Assembly: GCA_040881985.1 (NCBI GenBank)
Contig: JBBECE010000032.1
Coordinates: forward strand, 15,868-79,867
Reading direction: 5' to 3'
DNA length: 64,000 nt
Origin: JBBECE01 sp040881985
GTDB lineage: Bacteria; Pseudomonadota; Alphaproteobacteria; Rhizobiales; Devosiaceae
The translations under genes and the position numbers were made by a program. Each line of letters begins with the position of its first letter. Position 1 is the first letter of the stretch. Below the pieces are notes generated by a model. That model worked only from the letters and a program-made list of their open reading frames with translations, did no database searches and was not told where the DNA came from. This document shows positions 59,680 through 64,000 of the stretch, one piece after another.

Positions 59680-59735
59680 GCAAAACCGGACTGCGGGTGG
59701 AGACAGGTTCGTTCGCTGCCTGGCCGTAGCCGGGG

Positions 59736-60866
59736 CTATACTCCGCCCCAGATCGCTTCGGCGGTTCGCACGACGAGATCGAGCTTGCGCTTTTGGTCAT
59801 CCTCCGTGATGGCGTTGCCTTCTTCGGTCGAGGCGAAGCCGCATTGGGGAGCGATGCCGAGCTGATCGAGGTCGGCGTATTTTGAGGCCTGTTCGAATTT
59901 GCGCTTCAGATCGTCGATGCTTTCCAATTCGGCAGTCTTGGTGGTGATGAAGCCGGGCATCACCCGTTTCTCGCCCTTGGGCAGAAGCCGCAATGGCTCG
60001 AAACCGCCGGCGCGATCGGTATCGTACTCCATGAAGTAGATATCGACGCCGGTCTGGTTGAAAACGGCATCTGCTGCCGGATCGTATGCCCCCTCGGCAA
60101 CCCAGGTGGATTTGAAATTGCCGCGGCACATATGCATGCCGATGAGCATGTCGGCGGGCCGGTCGGCGATCGCGTCGTGCATCATCTTCGCGTATTGGCC
60201 GATGAGCCAGTCAGGATCCTCGCCCTTCGCCAAGCGCTGCTCGCGGATCTTGGGATCGCACAGATAGGCGAAGAAGATGTCGTCCATCTGCAGATAGCGG
60301 CAACCCGCGTCGTAGAACGCCTGCACGGCAGCCTTATAGGTTGCCGTTATGTCGGCGAAATAGGCCGGGGCGTCGTTGAGATACTCCTTCACCGCGATGT
60401 CCTCGCCCGCCACGCGGAAGTGGATTGCGCTCGGTCCGGGGATCGAGATCTTCGGGGTGACCTTTGTGTTGGCCGCGACGAACCGGAAATGTTCGAGCAT
60501 CGGATGGTCGGCAGGGAAGCCGAGCTTGCCGCTGATCACCGGAACATCCGACTTGGTCGCCGTGCCGTGAAACTGGATGCCGCCGCCTTCGCGCTGGATG
60601 ATATCGAGCCCATCGAGCATTCCCATGAAGTCGAAATGCCACCAGGCGCGGCGGTACTCGCCGTCGGTCGCGGCCTTGAGGCCGGCGGCCTCCTGCATGC
60701 GGATGACATCGGCGATCGCCCGATCCTCAACCGTCTTGAGTTCCGCGGCGGAGATGGTTTTGTCTTCGAAATGCGCCTTGCGAGCTTTCTTGACAGCATC
60801 AGGCCGCAGAAAGCTCCCGACGATATCGGCCCGAAAGGGAGGGACGGATGGGGCTGATGCGGCCAT
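59736..60866 (-). CDS. MetE C-terminal-like (cobalamin-independent methionine synthase core) protein
   Basis: A 376-aa protein of the MetE-core family (YxjG type), lacking the N-terminal half of full MetE. It begins PPFRADIVGSFLRPDAVKKA and contains RYLQMDDIFFAYL. The zinc-site segments IGMHMCRGN (His, Cys) and IAPQCGFAST (Cys) are present. Such stand-alone cores can move methyl groups from varied donors. Its place beside aromatic catabolic and TRAP genes suggests a methyl-transfer role linked to methoxylated substrates, but that is speculation. The ATG at 60866 is typical. Confidence 0.8.
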   Translation of the reverse strand: MAASAPSVPPFRADIVGSFLRPDAVKKARKAHFEDKTISAAELKTVEDRAIADVIRMQEAAGLKAATDGEYRRAWWHFDFMGMLDGLDIIQREGGGIQFHGTATKSDVPVISGKLGFPADHPMLEHFRFVAANTKVTPKISIPGPSAIHFRVAGEDIAVKEYLNDAPAYFADITATYKAAVQAFYDAGCRYLQMDDIFFAYLCDPKIREQRLAKGEDPDWLIGQYAKMMHDAIADRPADMLIGMHMCRGNFKSTWVAEGAYDPAADAVFNQTGVDIYFMEYDTDRAGGFEPLRLLPKGEKRVMPGFITTKTAELESIDDLKRKFEQASKYADLDQLGIAPQCGFASTEEGNAITEDDQKRKLDLVVRTAEAIWGGV

Positions 60867-60930
60867 GACGATCTCCTTCGATATTCCAGTTCGTCCCGGC
60901 CTCACGACAAACGCACGCATGGGCTTGTGA

Positions 60931-60950
60931 GGGGGCGCCTAAGCGCCCCC
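60931..60950 (-). repeat. Strong GC hairpin downstream of TRAP binding protein gene 2
   Basis: A perfect 8-bp inverted repeat (GGGGGCGC 60931-60938, GCGCCCCC 60943-60950) with a four-base loop lies 26 bases after the binding protein gene stop on the minus strand. No T-run follows, so it is more likely an mRNA-stabilising or processing hairpin than a terminator. Confidence 0.5.
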
Positions 60951-60976
60951 AAGGTCAGTTAGCCGTTGACTTTGCC

Positions 60977-62002
60977 TCAGCCCATAACGAGGGCCTTGGC
61001 CGCGTCGTGCAGCGCCTTGCCGTCGAAGCCGGCCGCCGTCGCGTCGGCGTACCATTGATCGATTGTGGGCTGCGAGGCATCCTTCCAGCGTTGCGTTTCC
61101 GCCTCGTCGAGCGTGATGATATTGTTGCCCAAATCCTGCGCGATCTTGAGGCCCCGCGCATCGCCGGCATCCATCGCCGCACCGAATGCGCGCGCCGTCT
61201 CGACGCCCGCGTTCTGGTCGATCAGCGTCTTCAAATCGTCCGGCAGGCTGTTGTACCGGTCGAGGTTCATGGTGAACGCAAACGTCTGCGTATAGAGCCC
61301 GTGTGTGCCCGAGAAGCCCGTGTGATTGTGGACGAGCTCGGCCACCCTGAGCGAGGGCGTCACTTCCCACGGAATCGTCGTGCCACTGATGACGCCGGTT
61401 GTGAGCGCCTCCGGCACTTGCGGCACCGGCATGCCGACGGGCTCCGCGCCGAGCCGGGTGAGCATATCGTTGATGATGCGCGAGCCACCGCGGATCTTCA
61501 TGCCCCTCAGATCTTCCAGCTTGGTGACGGGATCCTTGGTGTGGAATAGGCCCGGACCGTGCGTGTGGACGCAAAGCAGCTTGACGCCGGCGAACTCTTC
61601 GATCGAATTGGCCTCGACATATTGCTGATACGCCACCGATGTGGGCTCGCCCTTCGTCACCATGAAGGGCAGCTCGAAGACTTCGGATCTGGGGAACCGG
61701 CCCGGCGTGTAGCCGAGCACCGTCCAGATCAGGTCCACGACGCCATCCTTGGCCTGGTCATAGAGGTCCGGTGGCGCACCACCGAGCTGCATCGTCGGAT
61801 AGAGCTCGAACTTCAGCCGGCCGCCCGACGCCGCCTCGACCCTCTTGGTCCACGGATCGATTGCCAGGCTCGGGATCGTTGCCTGGGCCGGCAGCATCTG
61901 ATGCACACGCAGCGTCGTCACGTCCTGCGCTCGCACGAGCGCCGGAGCCGCCAAGGCTACAGTACCGGCAGCCGTGCCGGCCAAGAATGTACGTCTCTTC
62001 AT
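60977..62002 (-). CDS. TRAP transporter periplasmic binding protein (DctP family) 2
   Basis: A 341-aa protein with a twin-arginine-type signal (MKRRTFLAGTAAGTVALAAP) and then a DctP domain: LRVHQMLPAQATIPSLAIDP, LEDLRGMKIRGGSRIINDML and PVPQVPEALTTGVISGTTIP. A Tat signal suggests folding before export. It is the last transport gene of a Q-M-P set read leftwards. GGGAGG precedes the start at 62002. The substrate is unknown; aromatic acids are plausible given the neighbours. Confidence 0.9.
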   Translation of the reverse strand: MKRRTFLAGTAAGTVALAAPALVRAQDVTTLRVHQMLPAQATIPSLAIDPWTKRVEAASGGRLKFELYPTMQLGGAPPDLYDQAKDGVVDLIWTVLGYTPGRFPRSEVFELPFMVTKGEPTSVAYQQYVEANSIEEFAGVKLLCVHTHGPGLFHTKDPVTKLEDLRGMKIRGGSRIINDMLTRLGAEPVGMPVPQVPEALTTGVISGTTIPWEVTPSLRVAELVHNHTGFSGTHGLYTQTFAFTMNLDRYNSLPDDLKTLIDQNAGVETARAFGAAMDAGDARGLKIAQDLGNNIITLDEAETQRWKDASQPTIDQWYADATAAGFDGKALHDAAKALVMG

Positions 62003-62112
62003 GTTATCCTCCCTCAGTTGCCTAACTATGCGCCCCTTTTCCGGGGCACGAAAATGAATACTTTCCTCGCTCACATAGCTCCCCGGATATGGCGCTGGAG
62101 CGAGCGGCGCGG

Positions 62113-63438
62113 TCAGTAAAGCCATTGCACGAGGAACAGCGAGATCGCCGGAAAGGCCACCAGGATTATGGTGCGCACAATGTCCGAGATCAGGAATGGC
62201 GTCACGCCGACAAAGGTCTGCCCCATGCTGGTTCCCTTGCTCATCGAGTTGATGACGAACAGATTCATGCCGACTGGCGGAGTGATAAGTCCGACCTCGA
62301 CGACGATGAGCACCAAGATGCCGAACCACAAACCGAATTCCGCCGGCGGTAAGCCGAAATCGAGGGCGGTCACGATCGGATAGAAGATCGGAACGGTGAG
62401 CAGAATCATGGAGAGCGAATCCATGAAGCACCCGAGAACGAGGTAAAACACCAGCATCACGATCAAAACAGCCCACGGGTCGAGGCCCTGCTCGATGACG
62501 AGATTCACCGCGGCCTGCGGCAACTGGCTGAGAGCAAGAAAGTTGTTGAGCGCTGCGGCGCCCAGGATGATGAGAAAGATCATTGCAGTAGCCTTGGCCG
62601 TTTGCAGCATGGCGTCGATGAAGCTGGCGCGTGACAGGCCGCGGCGGAGGAAGGCTATGACCGCGGTTCCCGCCGCACCGATTGCGGCGGCCTCGGTGGG
62701 GGTGAACCAGCCAAAATAGATGCCGCCGATCACGAGGAAGAAGATCAACAGCACCGGCCATATACTGGCTAGCCGGCGAAAGCGCTCCAGATAGGGCACG
62801 CGCGGATAAGGGGCACCGGCACTCCCAGGTCTCACGCGTACGGCGATCGCGATAGCAATGATGTAGCCGATCGCCGCGAGAAGCCCGGGGACGATGGCCG
62901 CCACGAAGAGCTTGGCGATGTTGAGTTCGGTGAGAATTGCAAAGATGATCAGGATGACCGAGGGCGGTATCAGGATGCCGAGCGTACCTCCCGCCGCCAG
63001 AGTACCGGTGGCCAGCGCACCGGAATAGCCATGCTTGCGCAGCTCCGGCAGGGCGATCTGCCCCATCGTCGCAGCGGTCGCAAGTGACGATCCGCAGATG
63101 GCGCCGAAGCCGGCGCAAGCGCCGATCGCCGCCATCGCCACTCCACCTCGGCGGTGGCCCAGCCAGGACGCCGCAGCATCGAACAGTTGTTTGGATAAGC
63201 CGCCGAGCGAGGCGAACTGCCCCATGAGGAGGAAGAGGGGTACCACCGAAAGGGAATAGCTCGAAAAGGTCGAGTAGGGCAGCGATTTGAAGAGCGCCAG
63301 GCTGGGGTTCCACGACTTGGTGATGAGGAAGTTGCCGACGACCCCAACGACCAGCATGGCGAGGCCGATCGGCATGCGCAGGAATATAAGCCCTAACATG
63401 ACCGGAAAGGACCACAGGGCCAGTTCGACGTTGCTCAT
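62113..63438 (-). CDS. TRAP transporter large permease (DctM family) 2
   Basis: A 441-aa permease with about twelve helices. It has GFGAICGSSLATAATMGQIA, ILIPPSVILIIFAILTELNI, WFTPTEAAAIGAAGTAVIAF and VGLITPPVGMNLFVINSMSK, all DctM landmarks. The start codon at 63438 overlaps the small permease stop (ATGA). Together with its neighbours it forms a second complete TRAP system. Confidence 0.92.
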   Translation of the reverse strand: MSNVELALWSFPVMLGLIFLRMPIGLAMLVVGVVGNFLITKSWNPSLALFKSLPYSTFSSYSLSVVPLFLLMGQFASLGGLSKQLFDAAASWLGHRRGGVAMAAIGACAGFGAICGSSLATAATMGQIALPELRKHGYSGALATGTLAAGGTLGILIPPSVILIIFAILTELNIAKLFVAAIVPGLLAAIGYIIAIAIAVRVRPGSAGAPYPRVPYLERFRRLASIWPVLLIFFLVIGGIYFGWFTPTEAAAIGAAGTAVIAFLRRGLSRASFIDAMLQTAKATAMIFLIILGAAALNNFLALSQLPQAAVNLVIEQGLDPWAVLIVMLVFYLVLGCFMDSLSMILLTVPIFYPIVTALDFGLPPAEFGLWFGILVLIVVEVGLITPPVGMNLFVINSMSKGTSMGQTFVGVTPFLISDIVRTIILVAFPAISLFLVQWLY

Positions 63439-63971
63439 TCTCCCATGCCCGAAATGGGTTTTGTCGGAGCACGCGACGCAGCGTTCTGACCAGAGCGAAC
63501 AACGCAGTAGGCGGCTGCAACGACGAAGACCAACGCGCCAACCAGGCCACCGGAATAGGTGATCCACAACGGCACTCGCAGGATGAACGTGGATTCGCCG
63601 TTGCCATACTTGTCGAAGAGCCCAGCCCACAGGCGCCAGGCTACGAGGGCCGCTGCCACCAACATGAGCAGATCCCAGATGAATTCGGCGAGTGCTCCGA
63701 ACCTGGGGGAGAAACGGTCGGTCACGATCGCCACGATCGCATGACCACGTTCGAGATGGCACCAGGGCATGAAGGCGAATACCGCGAACAGGACGCCGGC
63801 CTGTACCATCTCGAAGTCGCCCTGGATCGGCCCGAGCCCCAAGGGGATCAGGGCTCGGCCGATGACGCTCACGACGACAATAACAACGACCACTGAAAGC
63901 GCGACGCCGCCGCCGATCGCAGTCGATCTCGCGAGCCAGAAGACGGCGCGGCCGACTACCGAATTGTCCAT
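63435..63971 (-). CDS. TRAP transporter small permease (DctQ family) 2
   Basis: A 178-aa four-helix protein. It has FEMVQAGVLFAVFAFMPWCH with the LERGHAIVAIV loop typical of DctQ, and LWITYSGGLVGALVFVVAAA near the end. It precedes and overlaps the large permease by four bases. Its ATG directly follows the stop of another frame at the window edge. Confidence 0.9.
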   Translation of the reverse strand: MDNSVVGRAVFWLARSTAIGGGVALSVVVVIVVVSVIGRALIPLGLGPIQGDFEMVQAGVLFAVFAFMPWCHLERGHAIVAIVTDRFSPRFGALAEFIWDLLMLVAAALVAWRLWAGLFDKYGNGESTFILRVPLWITYSGGLVGALVFVVAAAYCVVRSGQNAASRAPTKPISGMGE

Positions 63972-64000
63972 TCAGGCGTCCCCTCTACGCTCCATGATGG
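63972..64000 (-). CDS. Possible 3' end of an upstream gene (window-truncated)
   Basis: On the minus strand an open frame enters from the window edge and ends ...IMERRGDA with TGA at 63972-63974, directly abutting the ATG of the DctQ gene. The fragment is too short to identify. It is consistent with a further gene upstream in the same operon. Confidence 0.25.

Overview
The window is GC-rich chromosomal DNA of an alphaproteobacterium, most probably a member of the Hyphomicrobiales (Rhizobiales). Pointers are a Shemin-type 5-aminolevulinate synthase (hemA), a class I lysyl-tRNA synthetase, the ligase-associated PdeM/Lhr-like repair pair, a PodJ-like polarity protein with Sel1 repeats and a peptidoglycan-binding end, TauE paired with its TIGR02186 partner, and a PcaQ-controlled pca operon. 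No rRNA, CRISPR array, insertion sequence or integrase gene was found. Two tRNA genes are present: Thr(GGT) and Gly(CCC).

Layout. 1-1328: 3'-truncated murA, a small basic protein and tRNA-Thr. 1445-7341: yejBEF-yejA peptide (microcin C type) ABC importer. 7387-15280: seven genes on the minus strand, namely a sugar-dehydrogenase-like SDR, an AraD1-family (FAH-fold) enzyme, three tandem paralogous acyltransferase-like proteins (HHxxxDG superfamily with a variant SHALxEG motif) and two tandem sulfotransferase-like P-loop proteins. 15443-38346: mostly housekeeping genes (hemA, CDF metal exporter, a FixJ-type regulator lacking its phospho-acceptor Asp, mscL, PodJ-like protein, TauE unit, DUF3429, pdeM-lhr, kinase, SDR, pyrD, S24 repressor, a nucleotidyltransferase-fold gene with operator-like repeats, lysK, TerB, a solute-binding protein, a membrane glycosyltransferase). 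38356-42354: a small regulatory and accessory zone with a 105-aa unknown protein behind a 20-bp dyad, a LuxR-type regulator, tRNA-Gly, a frameshifted DUF3768 remnant, a beta-family/sce7726 convergent pair and a toxin-antitoxin-like pair. 42465-63974: a catabolic island for quinate/shikimate and 4-hydroxybenzoate.

How the genes work together. The catabolic island is nearly a full route: a TRAP transporter, a quinate/shikimate dehydrogenase-like protein, type II dehydroquinase (aroQ) and 3-dehydroshikimate dehydratase (quiC) lead to protocatechuate. PobA and an aromatic-aldehyde-type dehydrogenase feed the same intermediate from 4-hydroxybenzoate and probably aromatic aldehydes. pcaHG, pcaB, pcaC, pcaD, pcaIJ and pcaF take protocatechuate to succinyl-CoA and acetyl-CoA under the divergent LysR regulator PcaQ. 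A TetR-type repressor sits beside the dehydrogenase/TRAP unit, and a second TRAP system and a MetE-core-like protein lie at the right end.

The best candidates for an undescribed system are the five-gene sulfotransferase/acyltransferase cassette at 9237-15280, which may build a sulfated or otherwise modified acyl lipid, and the beta-family/sce7726 module with its toxin-antitoxin-like neighbours at 40319-42354. Both functional readings are inferences. Signs of decay or rearrangement are a MATE transporter remnant fused to the end of pyrD, a C-terminal SDR remnant beside the aldehyde dehydrogenase, the broken DUF3768 gene, and a 59-bp convergent overlap of the nucleotidyltransferase gene with lysK.
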